Below, in pieces: positions 12,001 through 23,125 of a DNA stretch of 64,000 bases (its first letter is position 1; each line of letters begins with the position of its first letter). A model generated the notes under the pieces. That model was not told where the DNA came from, did no database searches, and saw nothing but the letters and a program-made list of their open reading frames with translations. A program made the translations under genes and the position numbers. Source of the DNA: Zantedeschia hybrid cultivar (taxonomy: Eukaryota; Streptophyta; Magnoliopsida; Alismatales; Araceae); NCBI GenBank assembly GCA_030544215.1, contig JARZZO010000013.1:40373196-40437195 (forward strand), given 5' to 3'.

Positions 12001-13591
12001 ACTCTTGCATCTCCCTCATCCTCATCTTCTAAAGCTGTTTATTAGTCAATGTTTGGCCCAAAACCCAGAGATGCATGATCCCTACCCTCTTTCCTCCTTG
12101 CTTTTACAAACTCTTTCCTAGTTAATATCATGCAATCCTCTGCCTTTTCTCTCAACTCCCATGCGACATGAACCTACTCCAGATAGAGTCAAGCATGCAG
12201 CTCGTTTGCCACCATTTTTAGAAGACCAAATGGCAATAAGTAGATGGGTAGGCTAGATTCTAGTTGTCATATCCATCACAGTCCACTCCATATTAGTATC
12301 ACAAACAGTCTAGTTTCCCCCAATAGGAATCCTAATGAATGTTTCATCACAAACAAATGGACCTCCTCTATCACAAAACATATGGTGTCATTAGCATCCT
12401 AAAGATGCTACTTGCCCAGATGTGGAGATCTCTAGGACACCCAGCACTCTTAGCTCTATCCCCCATCCATCACCTGTGTAATTACAACGAGAGAGGGGAG
12501 AGGGGATCCCCTTGCCTCATACCTCTCCCATTATGGAAGGAACATGTAGGTTTCCTATTACCGAGAGCGGCAAATTTATGGACATATCGGATAAAATTGC
12601 CACCAATAGGATTGGTAAACAAAAGGATTCTTTATGCTTAACTGCTAATGTATCTATATAAAGTTATCGGTTTACATTTTAATCCATCCACATAATTCAT
12701 GATAATCCTTGTCTCTAGAAGAGGAAAGTAGACTAGAGGAAGATCTAAACATGTGCTTATATAATTGCAGCTAATCACCTTAACATTTCAATCATGGATG
12801 ACAATACCGGTTCCGGTATCGATGGGTACCGATACCGGTACGTACCGGCTGTACCGGCCCAGTATCGGCCGGTATCGGCCGATACCTTTTACACGTATGG
12901 TACCGGTGCCAGCCGGTACGTACCGGTATCGGCCAGTACTGTCAACCATGATTTCAATTGTCTAGAGTGGGGGATGAACAGCTCATTGGCAATTAATTTG
13001 CATAATGCATCCTTATGTACCTGTTCAGGATTTGGTCACCGATGTGCCGGGCGAGGGGGGAGGGATAGTATGGCAATATGCGAATAACCCCACCTCCAAC
13101 ATGTCAATACATACAGATCCATGATATTCTCCTTCTGATCCTTTTTTGGGCAAATCATGCACCGTCATTCTTGACCAAGAAAGAACAACCCGATACAATA
13201 CTAGGAGCAAATAACATCCAACTGCTGCCCAGGATCTACGCATTGTCAAGACATAATCTTCGATGTGGTAACTAGTCAATTGAGCTGCCAACGGCGACCT
13301 AGATGGCAACCAATAGACATGCATCCTGTGCATAGCAGCGGATCACGTCGGGTAGACAGTGACCTCTCACAGGTAATTCATCAAATAGGAGCAGGCATCA
13401 GTGCAGAATTCCCCCCCAAGGGAAACAAACAAACATTAACGGCGATTACTGCAAGAACCAGGACAGGAGATTAGGCCGCAAGCATTACCGTCTGGACCAT
13501 CGGTGGCTCCATGAATGGGGAATGGCAGCTGCACGAGGAGAAGGCCCAGGAGGACCACGGCAGCCGGGGGCCACAAGCCATCGGGTGACAT
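1..13591 (-). CDS. STRUBBELIG-receptor-family LRR receptor-like kinase, N-terminal (extracellular) part; runs off left edge
   Basis: Receptor-like kinase of the plant SRF family, a plasma-membrane protein with an LRR ectodomain. Exons I resolve on the minus strand: 13489-13591, 4710-4842, 3591-3662, 3417-3482, 3124-3195, 2969-3040, 755-826, 593-658, 262-327 and 145 to beyond base 1. All have GT..AG ends and join in frame. Six consecutive 66-72 bp exons each encode one LRR, the standard plant LRR-kinase layout. Order seen: signal peptide; SRF N-terminal domain with NVMYSSLNSP and GDPCGQSWKGIKC; repeats such as DLSKNNLQGDIP, NLAGNSFTGGVP, DLAHNQLSGQL, DLSYNHLTGNLP and LQNNQFTGPIDVL; the family signature NNQFTGWVPDEL; then EGNSWSSGPAPPRHTPPGG, the proline-rich pre-membrane segment. 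Transmembrane and (often atypical) kinase parts lie left of base 1. No stop or frameshift in the exons. The paralogue number within SRF is not determinable here. Confidence 0.93.
999..1456. mobile_element. hAT-type non-autonomous element, CATGG family (458 bp) in an SRF intron
   Basis: Bounded by a perfect 8-base duplication CAATGTAG (991-998 and 1457-1464). The ends are weak inverted repeats: CATGGAATGCAG at the left and the complement of CAAGTAATTCAG at the right. The inside is full of GATCGG/CCGATC words (for example GGATCGGCCGATCC near 1375). An 8-base target duplication is the hAT hallmark. No ORF. Confidence 0.75.
1767..2442. mobile_element. hAT-type MITE, TAGGGCTGTCA family (676 bp) in an SRF intron
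   Basis: The inverted repeat TAGGGCTGTCA at the left faces TTGACAGCCCTA at the right. Flanks TCATCTCA (1759-1766) and TCATCTTG (2443-2450) are an imperfect 8-base target duplication. The interior is AT-rich with repeated GGAT/ATCC words and no coding capacity. The same ends occur at 53615-54183. Confidence 0.8.
5205..6380 (-). pseudogene. Decayed Ty1/copia gag-protease fragment in SRF intron 1
   Basis: A minus-strand remnant of a copia polyprotein. The piece at 5205-5588 contains NNPWIIDSGATDHM, the classic copia aspartic-protease active site (D-S-G-A). Upstream in the element (5590-5780) a run of gag/zinc-knuckle-like coding sequence is broken by a stop (DKC*DLYP) and a frameshift. The N-terminal side at 6182-6370 reads ARWEQENNLVMGWILNSVS, a UBN2-type copia gag signature. 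Integrase, reverse transcriptase and LTRs are not recognisable on the left, so the element is truncated. It lies in the same orientation as the host gene. Confidence 0.85.
6375..7650 (-). pseudogene. Decayed Ty3/gypsy gag in SRF intron 1
   Basis: Minus-strand retrotransposon gag-like protein. Seen in order: a coiled leader MEEMRLENQQLKV near 7630; KFTRYDREGFALEHIAHCM near 7180; then SYLLRYFSTSLTGTAFQWH, NNWEEMQKNFLDRF and the C-terminal YYTYHRMLGRVIEECYLCKD at about 6380-6425. This is the order of the Retrotrans_gag family found in plant gypsy elements. Stops interrupt the leader and one frame change lies near 6500, so it is inactive. It runs directly into copia sequence at about 6375 without an LTR between them. 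Confidence 0.85.
8090..8722 (-). CDS. Unidentified 210-codon ORF upstream of the gypsy gag
   Basis: Open minus-strand frame of 210 codons beginning MFVYQIGRAIACKLSY. It contains a CASC motif and a basic Ser-rich middle, and shows no domain I recognise. It precedes the gypsy gag remnant in the same orientation, so it may be a leader ORF of that retrotransposon or a captured fragment. It is not an SRF exon, because it has no matching splice frame. Low confidence that it is expressed. Confidence 0.3.
   Translation of the reverse strand: MFVYQIGRAIACKLSYAPLVVANYARYKYLSMLICFGDFLAVVGSLYFLGVIAAPKSTIEPKKKRCASCAKKDIPNGRSTLVVNVYTINISPSSSSNRRQGWKVYKKSPVANSSKMRKTFLVGNLCICLDSREPIIPKHLYVPTVPMKNRFGILPKASKEVNCKGLYSLNAKVKDQILCTLSRGQPSGRHKSLLEENVGDKRRIPQNILG
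8890..10700. repeat. LTR-like GC-skewed repeat block, copy A
   Basis: Starts with ACTGACCTCGGTCAGTG (near 8940), a word also found at 36690. The next 700 bases repeat short AGGATCCTTAA/CCTTTAAG-like words. At about 10060 comes a TATTTATAGGG (TATA-like) site. Two direct copies of an approximately 47-base unit (GAGAGCCAACCGGGGGGAGC...) follow at 10077-10160. The tail, to 10510, is rich in CCACCGG, C- and G-runs and CT/GA tracts. Copy B at 36640-39480 has the same order of landmarks in the same orientation, which suggests solo LTRs or LTR parts of one family. The element borders are not resolved. Confidence 0.5.
11600..12020. repeat. Diverged direct duplication (about 250-base spacing)
   Basis: TAGTCAAGCTTCTCCC plus its neighbourhood (a pyrimidine-rich tract, TTCAATAGTC(C/T)CAC, then AAGCATAAACCCCAC-like text) occurs at 11638-11765 and again at 11884-12005. 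A (CT)-rich spacer lies between them. No coding potential seen. Confidence 0.6.
12020..12640 (-). pseudogene. L1-type LINE reverse-transcriptase fragment in SRF intron 1
   Basis: On the minus strand, 12490-12545 reads FHNGRGMRQGDPLSP, the reverse-transcriptase block before the catalytic loop. About 35 codons downstream (near 12390) DANDTICFV looks like a decayed (F/Y)ADDTI site. Stops and frame changes show that it is dead. Sequence at 12120-12260 resembles that at 43300-43440, so both are pieces of one LINE family. Confidence 0.65.
12793..12950. mobile_element. 158-bp palindromic hAT-type MITE rich in TACCGG
   Basis: A perfect 8-base duplication ATTTCAAT flanks it (12785-12792 and 12951-12958). 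The ends CATGGATGACA and TGTCAACCATG are inverted repeats with one mismatch. Inside is a dense run of TACCGGTAC, GTACGTACC and TATCGGCC palindromes, so the element can fold back almost throughout. It lies in SRF intron 1, close to exon 1. Confidence 0.85.
13489..13591 (-). CDS. SRF gene exon 1: start codon and signal peptide
   Basis: First coding exon of the receptor gene. The ATG at 13591 is the first ATG after an in-frame TAG about 15 bases upstream. It encodes about 34 residues with a hydrophobic core (AAVVLLGLLLVQLPF), a typical secretory signal peptide, ending HGATDGPD. The donor reads GACG|GTAATG. Its single trailing G completes the Val codon of exon 2 at 4842, giving ...TDGPD-VSTLNVMY, which matches the usual signal-peptide/SRF-domain junction. 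The reading frame, donor phase and family alignment together support this exon despite the 8646-base intron (4843-13488). What is not shown is that no tiny extra exon lies inside the intron. Confidence 0.85.
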
Positions 13592-13800
13592 CCTTTGGCC
13601 TGCACTCTAGCTTCTGCGCTTCGTTTCCATTTGGGTTCCTGCAGGTCAGGAATTCGCAGAAAGGTGGAGGAGATGGTGGTGGTGCTGTTGTTGTTGAGAG
13701 ACAGAGCGAGAGAGAGAAGGGGGGAGACACGGCTGGTCCTAAATTTGAGGTGGGCGGGGAGGAGAGGGCGTAGGCTGCGTGACCTACGTCTCTGGCTTTG
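13592..13800 (-). promoter_or_regulatory. 5' leader / proximal promoter of the SRF gene
   Basis: Sequence immediately upstream of the SRF start. It has an in-frame stop just before the ATG and a purine/pyrimidine tract (GAGAGA on the plus strand, CT on the sense strand) at 13695-13720, which is common in plant leaders. No clear TATA box can be assigned. Plus-strand ORFs here are shadows. Confidence 0.4.
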
Positions 13801-13899
13801 GCAAGGCTAAAATTAGCCGTTGAAGGAGAGAGGAGGGAGAAAACAGTGGATAGCCGCTTTTTTAACTTGTTCTTGGTAAGATTTTTTTATATAATTCCT

Positions 13900-14740
13900 G
13901 TAAATTATTATATTTTATATGTACTCTTCACTTCCACATTGCTACACATACTCCTGGTCTCTTCAAAAAATCTAAGGTTATATTTTTTTTAATAATACTT
14001 GTTGCATCGAGTGCGGTACACCAACAAGCTGCACTCACACGATGCAGCATCGGATCACGCACTCGCATGATCTGCTTGGAGCGTAAGAGTGCGTGATCTC
14101 ATCTGTTTTGTGTTTTTGTAACCATTTAATTTGAGATCAAACAGTATAGAAGCTGAGTTGGAGGAACCCCAACTTGATAAATTCTAAAAAACAAAAAAAA
14201 CTTATTTCTTGTCCAATCTAAAAGATCAGACAGCAGCGCCAACATAGTACAGTCCATGTGGCACTGCACAACAAACCAGACTCATGTTTTTTATCAAAAT
14301 ACTAGAAAGGTAAAGTCAATTTTGATAGAATCGGCAGTATATATATATATACATATATATAATTTTTACGTTAGCAAATATATATATAAAAATATTCCAA
14401 TCATTTTGCAAGCATATCACATAATTCCAGATTTGTTCTTGACAGTTTGCTCCAACCATCTCGCGTTAAAAAAGATGCAGGAGTGAGCGGCGAATGTGGG
14501 GTCAGGATTCATGACTAATCAGCTCGTTACTATTTATGCTTTGGCACCATGTTAGATCCATTAAAAGTGTGCTAAACAAAAGCAATAATCTAACGGGGGT
14601 GTTGGGTGGTATTATAATGTAATTTTTTTTCGTAAATATATATTTTATAATAAAAATATATTAAAAAATATTTAATAAATATTATTAAAATATATTTTGG
14701 CAAGACTTTACATCACAAAATATGATAAAACTAAAAAGAG
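13900..14740. other. AT-rich intergenic DNA
   Basis: Contains ATATAT tracts at 14338-14390 and an inverted-repeat-like patch at 13995-14100 (ACTTGTTGCATC, ACAAGCTGC). I see no supported gene. Confidence 0.5.
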
Positions 14741-15310
14741 GGGTGACTCTGTTTTGTTTTTTATCACGCCCGCCAAGCCTTCCACCAGTCCTTCCCGCAA
14801 GCCCCGCTGCCTCGCCCTGCCCCACCTCGCCGTCTGGAACTTTGGATCTACCCCCCACTGGCCCATCCTTGCCGTCGACGGATCCATCCATGCCTGCCCC
14901 TCCCTGGCCACCGGCAAACCATCCTCGCCTGCTACCCAACCCATTCCATGACTGGATCTGCCTAGGCCGTCGGCCTGCATGCCCTCCTCACTAGTCTCCG
15001 CCATGGCCAGTGAGAATGGGAAGCCTAGGTTTGACGCCGCGACGAAGGCATTGGTGCCCAAGGTCGGTAGGCTGAGCATCGACGCCAACGAGTCTGAGAG
15101 CTCCAACGACTTCTCCAACGAGCTATCCGGGGCCGTCGGGCTCCATGCCCTCCTCGCCGCTCTCTGCTAGGACCGATGAGAATGGGAAGCCCAGGGTCGT
15201 CGTCACGATGAAGGCACTGGTGTCCGGAGTCAATGGGTTGAGCACTGACGTTAGTGAGTTCGAGAGCTCCAGCGACTTCCCAGTTAGCGATCTGGGGTCG
15301 TCGGATTCAT
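14740..15310 (+). pseudogene. Gene-like GC-rich fragment with a tandemly duplicated segment of about 170 bp
   Basis: A GC-rich island (about 14760-15310) in AT-rich flanks. Two adjacent diverged copies start with GGCCGTCGG at about 14967 and 15130. Each encodes a SENGKPR(F/V)... / DENGKPR... segment followed by KAL(V), GLS/RLS and ESSNDF/ESSSDF. Copy one is open for about 55 codons from ATG 15003. Copy two is out of phase after a stop. I do not recognise the family. It could be a captured gene fragment in a transposon or a relic of a duplicated exon. Confidence 0.4.
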
Positions 15311-16059
15311 AGATAAGTTCGTATTTCATAGGGATCGTCCTCCTTCGGTGAACATCCCCTGCAAGAAGTTTCCATGAACACCTGCAGAGGGTCTCAAAAG
15401 ATCTGCTATGAAGTATGTTTAAAAAGTAACGCCTTAAGCCCGTATTTGGCAACACAATAAATATGGGGAAGAATATCATTTCATTTCATGCATGGGTTAT
15501 TCTTTCATTTGTCAATTTTATATTTGATAGAAGATGAAAAAATATCCTTTCACTCCTTTTCTTTCATTGGGGGAGATGCTGAATAGAAATCATTGAGTTA
15601 TTCTACTCTCTAACAAAATATTCAAATGGAAGATACTGTAAAATAATGCATTCTCTTATAAAAGTATAATATTTTATAATATTTTACAATATTCTACGTC
15701 AGTTGATGACGTGAAGCATTGTTTATAAATGACTTTTACTCTTAGCTGGAAGCATGTTACTAACTCTTACCTGGAAAAATGTTGCTCATATTAAGTAATC
15801 ATTGGAACACTATTCGCAGAAAATAATGCAGAAAATTACAGAAAATTAATATGATTCTAATTCCTTGATTGATTCTAATACTTGGAAGTTCTCCAAAACA
15901 AAATCTACCGCACCAACAAGGTAAAGTCATCCCATAAAAGAGACTATTTTAAGTGTTGGAGACCAGTCTAATCACCAAAGCCTCTTACTAGTTTAGGAGG
16001 AATAAATTACTCCAACTATTCTCTTGTGAACGTTAATTTAGACAAGCTAAGGTCAATTA

Positions 16060-17080
16060 AATAACTTTATTAATTGAATCGATCATCCAACTTAGTCACT
16101 TAATTCGATATCTTCATTGAATCATATCTTGTTTTACGATCATTAGAACTATGGCAGTGTTGAACCAAGGAACTTAGTGACCCTATAATTACTTCTAACA
16201 AAAAACCACTATCAACATCCAACTCAGTCACTTAATTAGTTCGATATCTTCATTGAATCATATATTGTTTTACGGTCGTTAGGACTTTTTTTAAACATAA
16301 GAAGGAAAGCTTTCATTCATAAAATCTGTAGCAGTACTACAGTAAGATACTATGACGCCAAATATCTTCCTTGCAATAGAGCAAGCCTATACTATCATAG
16401 TAACTAGGATCATACCTCGCTAGAACACGAAACACACAGATAGAGCACAGCAAATACATATTAAAGAGATAACTGGTAGCCACTGGGTGCCGTAAAAGCC
16501 AACCAAACTTACCAGTGAGATTCGTAAGCAATTCTAACACGGAAGTCTTCAACGAGTGAAAGAGGAGTTGCAAAGGTGTAAACAGTTTGTCTATGAACCA
16601 GGAGAGCTCAGAGAACCTACTCTCGGCAACGGAGTAAGAGGATGCGCACACATTCTCGAACCTCCATCTTGAGATCGGCATTTCGTCGAATAGGTGGTAA
16701 ACAATACTATAAACCCTGCACAAAAAATGGCAACAGCAAGACTCCTACCGGTGGAAGAGGAAATCGCAACCGGTGACAACAAGAAAACCAGCACACAGAA
16801 AAGACAAGTATTGTACCTTTTTTTGTTTACCTTCCTCAATCTCCTCTATCTCTCAGCACATACGATCATTAGAACTATGGCAGTGTTGAACGAAGGAACT
16901 TATAATTGAGCGATTACAAAGACGGTAATCACTTCTAACCAAAAAAAACTATCAACATCCAACTTAGTCACTTAATTAGTTCGATATCTTAATTGAATCA
17001 TATCTTATTTTACGATCATGAGAATTACGGCAGTGTTGAAGTAAAGAACTTATAATTCAGCTATTACAGAGACTCTGTAA
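16060..17080. repeat. Three-copy tandem repeat (unit about 130-150 bp), middle copy interrupted
   Basis: Anchor ATCCAAC(T)(T/C)AGTCACTTAATT occurs at 16085, 16217 and 16957. It is followed each time by TCGATATCTT, GAATCATAT, TTTTACG(A/G)TC and GGCAGTGTTGAA. The spacing of copies 1-2 is 132 bases. Copies 2-3 are 740 apart, which becomes 150 once the 574-base insert and its 16-base duplication are removed. Non-coding. Confidence 0.85.
16287..16860 (-). mobile_element. Retroposon (truncated LINE or SINE-like) inserted in the middle repeat copy
   Basis: Flanked by a 16-base target duplication with three mismatches, TACGGTCGTTAGGACT (16271-16286) and TACGATCATTAGAACT (16861-16876), as made by LINE machinery. 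The left border begins with a T-run, so the 3' A-tail points left and the element is on the minus strand. Its 3' end reads TGAATGAAAGCTTTCC. A 128-codon open frame (16337-16723) starting MCRVYSIVYHLFDEM has no family I recognise. The duplication mismatches imply an old insertion. Confidence 0.75.
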
Positions 17081-18201
<1,121 letters not shown>

Positions 18202-19522
18202 TTGCTTGTGTTTTTTTTATTGTTGTGTATGTCTGATATGAATAATGAGGTGAAGGAGAACGATCCTGCATAACATTAACCATTCAATCAAAGGGCATAT
18301 GCTACGAAAAGCTCCCTAGGGTTGTCTCCTCTCCCAGAATTTTAAAAAAAAAGGATATATGTATATATATCATTCCATGATTCTCATCGAACTTGATTGA
18401 ACAACTGCCCGCATGCAGTGCAATAACATTGCACTACACTAAATGTAACAAGTATTACTCAAAGAGAAATAATCTCTCCATAGGTCCACTACCTACAGGG
18501 AACTTTGAGCATAAGCCCTCATGAGTTTGTGTCAAATCTCTCTCTGCACAATGATCGGAGGTCGGATTTGAATTTAGGACCTTCTCTATGAAAGGAAGGT
18601 CACCATTACTAAGCTTTCCCACCATCCCCTCCATCTCGTCCTACTTCTTTCCCATAAACTTGGTTGAGAGAACCTAACGGCTAGACAATAGGGACATGGG
18701 CATTCACGTGTCAACCCCTGCATTTTTTTTGAGTAACTTGCAACCCCAATCTAAGTCCAACCTTGAGTAAGGACATTTGTTTCATGCCTTGCAACGCTTT
18801 CCAACACTTCACAGTGTTATGTACATGGGTGGAGGGGGGAGATTGGCTCACCATGCCAAGTACACACACATGGAGAGAGAGAGAGAGAGTAGGGGTCTAG
18901 ATCTCACCATTGTCATTATACTATTATCCTTAAAGCTATCACTGACAGATTAGGTGACAGGATCATACCGCTCCGATCATATTGTTCTCGATGGAGCTTT
19001 CCTTTTTAGGAGGGTTCCCCAATTTCACTCGAATAGAGAAAAAAAAAATTCATCAACTAGTACAACATTATAAACAAATAGAGGGATATTTGGGGATAAA
19101 TAGCAATTTCCCTCGTTATAGGTAAGAGCAAATTTTGCCGTCACATGAGTTGCATCGTTAGCCTCTCTAGGAGTAAATTGGAGAGTGACTGTTGGAGAGA
19201 GAAGGTGTTGGCAGTCTTGAACAAGTGTTTTAATCTTCCATAGAGGATGAGTGTAATCCTAGATTGCAAAAATAACCTTCTATACAAAAATTCTGGAAAA
19301 AGCCAATTCCAGTCCTTTATTCAAGGCATAAGTTTTCACCGGAAGTGATCGGTGCTCGTAATAAGGTCTGCTCTACATTGCAAAACCTTATTTTGGTGGT
19401 CTCTCATAACAACACCAACTCCTCCTTTGTTATAGTTCCATCCACATTGATGTTTACTAAACCCCTACTGGGGGCCTCCCAACTTGGCTTGGGTCTTTGT
19501 TTTAGGTGCATCATCAATCTTA

Positions 19523-19819
19523 GGACGTGTTTGACAAAACTTCTACTTGAAAGTTACTTTTGGCTTCCACATCTCACATGGAATGAATTGAGAGAGAGAG
19601 ATTATAATTAATTTTGATTTGTTACAAAAGTCAACTGTTTCATAACAACTTCATTTTTTCTCCAATCTTGAAAGCTTCACCTTGTAGCTTTTGATTGGAA
19701 GCCAAGCACAATAAAATATTACATAAATGGGTTCTAAGATCCAAGTGATTCAAAAAAAAAAACATAACTAAATGGTAAGGCAAAAGTGCTTTCAAATAGA
19801 AGCTGCGCCAAACATGACC
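19523..19819. mobile_element. Tourist/Harbinger-like MITE (297 bp)
   Basis: Flanked by TTA on both sides (19520-19522 and 19820-19822), the PIF/Harbinger target duplication. Inverted ends are GGACGTGTTTGACAAAACTT and AGCTGCGCCAAACATGACC. No ORF. A second, reverse-oriented copy is at 50123-50401. Confidence 0.85.
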
Positions 19820-19849
19820 TTAGAAGAGGCAAGCCAATATCTCAACAAG

Positions 19850-21900
19850 CCTTGTGCATAGTTTGCATGGGGTTTGGAGTGAGTACTTCAAAGATACCTT
19901 TGTTCTTAGTTTTTCAAATATTCCAGAGCACAGGCATGCAAGATATAGTATGGCTTTTATCCCTTCTATTTGTTAAGAAGGGAGGTCCAGACCATTAGAT
20001 AATCTTATCATGTAATGGTTTCTGATCAAAGGATGGTCATACGCTAGCAGTGAACTTTTCCACACAATGTTAGCAAAAGCACATTCGAAAAGGGTGTGGT
20101 CTATAGTTTTCACCTGTCTGCCACATATGTGGCAATTTTCATCTGTATGAGGAATTCTTTCTGCTAGTTGTTATTGGACTGGCAAGACAAAATTTATAGC
20201 TTTCCACATTAAAGGCATAGCCTTGGGGGGAATAACCTTCTTCAAAATGGGCTCCCAAAGTGATTTCCAAACTTCATTGGAGTTTGATGATGAAGGAGGC
20301 AAGGCGAATTCACTGGAGCATCCTATAGGCAGATTTCATTGAAATGATGCCATCTTCATTTTTCTTCCACATCAGACAATACCCATGTGGCTGGGGCACA
20401 AAAGGTAGAGGGATATAAGAAATTACTTGAATGTATTGATCCGAGATGAGCTCTTTGAGTTTGTTCATCCACTGTCCATTAGAGATAAGTTTAGACATCC
20501 TAGTAGAGAGAGTACTAAAGAAGTTGCACCTAGGTGATGGAATACTCAAATTTTCAGGTAGCCATGGATATGACCAAATGTTAGTAGAGACCCCATCTTG
20601 GATATAAGTTGCTCACTAACTAACAATGAAGCTCACCATGTATCAGAGGAATTTTTGTGGCTCTTAGTTTTCCAAAAGTTATTATCTTACATATACTTGG
20701 ATCTTAAAAGAGGAGTGATCTTAGAGAAAGTTCCATGTCAATTTGAGGACAGCAGCCTGATTTGCAATACTGATATCCCGGTTCCCAAGTCCTTCAAATA
20801 AAGTGTGTTGAGTGATCTTACTCCAACTATAAAATATGATCTTCTTGCTATTTTGGATTGCTTTCCACCAAAAGGCATCTTGAAATTTGGTGAGTTCTTG
20901 ATGGTGGACTTTGGTAGAATGGTAGCAGCCATGACATGGAAAGGGATAACAAGAAAAGTAGACTTTATAAGGGTAGTTTTGCCAACTGATGATAATGTAA
21001 TAAATTTTCAAGTATTCAAGATGTTCTTAACTACTTCATCCAAGAATTTGAATAGATAAACTCTACCTCGGCCTGGCTAAATAGGGACCCCCAAGTAAAG
21101 ATCATCTCCGTTGAGAAGAGGGATATCAACAGCTTGGGTTAATTGGTCTTGCAATGATTTGGAAATGTTTGCACCAAATATAATGGCTGACTTGTCATTA
21201 TTGATTTTTTGAGCAAACCAAGAGCCATAAGTATCTATACATGATCAGAACTCTCTAACTTTAATCTCCTGAACTTTCACAAAGAGAAAAAATATCATAT
21301 GCAAACATCATATGTGTGATAATGGAGACACTGCAATTTACTTTCATTCCTCTAACGTACCTAGGATTTGTTTGTATCTTATCAAATCAAATTAGTTAGT
21401 GTTTCTGCTTCCAAAATAAAAACATAAGGAGACAAAGGACATCCCTATCTTAATCCTCTAGAGAGGAGAATATGATCTATTTGGTTCCCACTAATGGATA
21501 TGGAGTAGCTCATAGTCTGAATGCAATTCATGATGTGGTTGATAACCTTGCATGAGAAACCATACCTATGCAAGACCTCCTTAATAAATGACCACTCCAT
21601 GCTATCATGTGTTTTTTGATATCCACTTTGAGCCTAAAAAAACCTAATTTACCTTTATGGTGCTTCATACAGTGTATGAGTTCCTTGACAATAATAATGG
21701 CATTTGAAATGTGCCTCTTAGGGACAAAAGTATATTGGTACTCAAAGATGAGATTTGGGAGGAAAGGCTTGATTCTCTAGACTAGATTTTTCGCAATGAT
21801 TCTATAATAGCAAGACTAATGGGTCTATAATCATTTGAAGTAGAAGGGTTATTCTTTTTGGGGATTATGGAGATTATAGTGTGGTTTAGATGCGACAGGG
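19850..21900 (-). pseudogene. L1-type LINE, reverse transcriptase and zf-RVT region, decayed
   Basis: Minus-strand order from right to left: LKVDIKKH (about 21630), GCPLSPYVF (about 21440), FAYDIFFL (about 21300, for FADDI), FWWKAIQNSKKI and GLGNRDISIANQAAVLK (about 20760-20900), AYRMLQ (about 20310), then the zinc-binding NCHICGRQ-VKTIDHTLFECAF-NIVWKSS (about 20060-20165). This is the normal order of plant L1 ORF2, from the reverse-transcriptase core to the C-terminal zf-RVT domain. Many stops and frameshifts; the 5' half is missing. Confidence 0.88.
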
Positions 21901-23125
21901 GTGTGTGTTGTAGAGGTTGTTCATAGAACTATCACTATGAAGTACCACGTTACAACATGATTTTGGGTGTCAATGTCATCATGGTACCATCATCACTCTA
22001 GAGTACTCAATACCCCACGATGGCAATATAAATATAATAGTGGAATATGAGATGAGGGGGCATCAAGAAGAGGAGTGAGTTGAAGAGAAAAAGAACATAA
22101 TGAGGGGCAAAGGAATAGAAATAACAAGAGAGTAAGATTATGTGAAGGCTTTGTAGAGGTAGGAGAGGCGATGAATAGAGAGGCAAATTGTTGAGGAAGG
22201 AGAGGAGGAGAGGAGGGAGAAGACTTTTTTTGGGGGACTAAAGGAGGGAGAAGGCATTAGGAGAGTAAAAGAAAAGCAAGAAGATAGCATTGCGGATTAT
22301 GACAAGTGTGTGTACTTCTATGGCCCACTTTAGGACCCAATAAGACCTATCCAAGTCCTAAACTAAACTTGGCCTTGAAATATGGTAGGCTGATATTTTC
22401 CATGGTTATTTTCACTTCATGTCACATAATAAACAAAGCCGAGTTTGTCGGGCCTTCAAACCGGCCCATTCCACTGACATCGCTAAATAAAGAGCAGTGA
22501 CAAAGGTACATTTGGCTTCTTTTTAAGGAGGGTGTACACACAAATATATATCAGAGAGATGATCATGTAGACTTCTCGCTCATATAGGATAAAGTCGATT
22601 TGGTATTTTTCTATTTGTTCATAACATACAACTTATTTATCATCATCTACATATAAGCAAGGGCATACAAAGAAGCCCAAACTCCGAAGAATATCATCAA
22701 AAGGGAAAATCCACAAGTTTGAAGTAAAAGGAGCATATATATCAAAAAATAAACACCGAACAATGATACACCACACCACGCACGCCCATCCAATTCCGAA
22801 TACACTTGATAACGAATGTTGAGCTCACCAGGGCCATGGGCCCTACGCGCAGCGCTTCCGTCGTCGGTACCATGGATTTTTGACCCGTCAACCCGGTAAG
22901 AAACCGCATCCGATATGCTGGCACCGCCATCGCCGTTGAAAGGACCCAAAAGCCTCCCGCGATACGTTTCGCTCTCGCGAGTCGCGGCGCGGCGCACGAC
23001 GTGAAGAAAGTGGTCCGCTCGGGCCACCCACCTCCCAGGCCCCCACCCGATAAATCGCGTCCCTCCCCGCCAATATATCTTCAGAAAAATAAATAAAACG
23101 TCGCGTAAAAAAAAGGAAAGCCGAA
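21900..23125. other. Intergenic region upstream of the Raf-like kinase
   Basis: Purine-rich tract at 22060-22270 (GGAGAGGAGG type), then GC-rich sequence at 22780-23060. Minus-strand frames at 22647-23145 overlap the presumed promoter and show no domain, so I treat them as chance. Confidence 0.4.
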
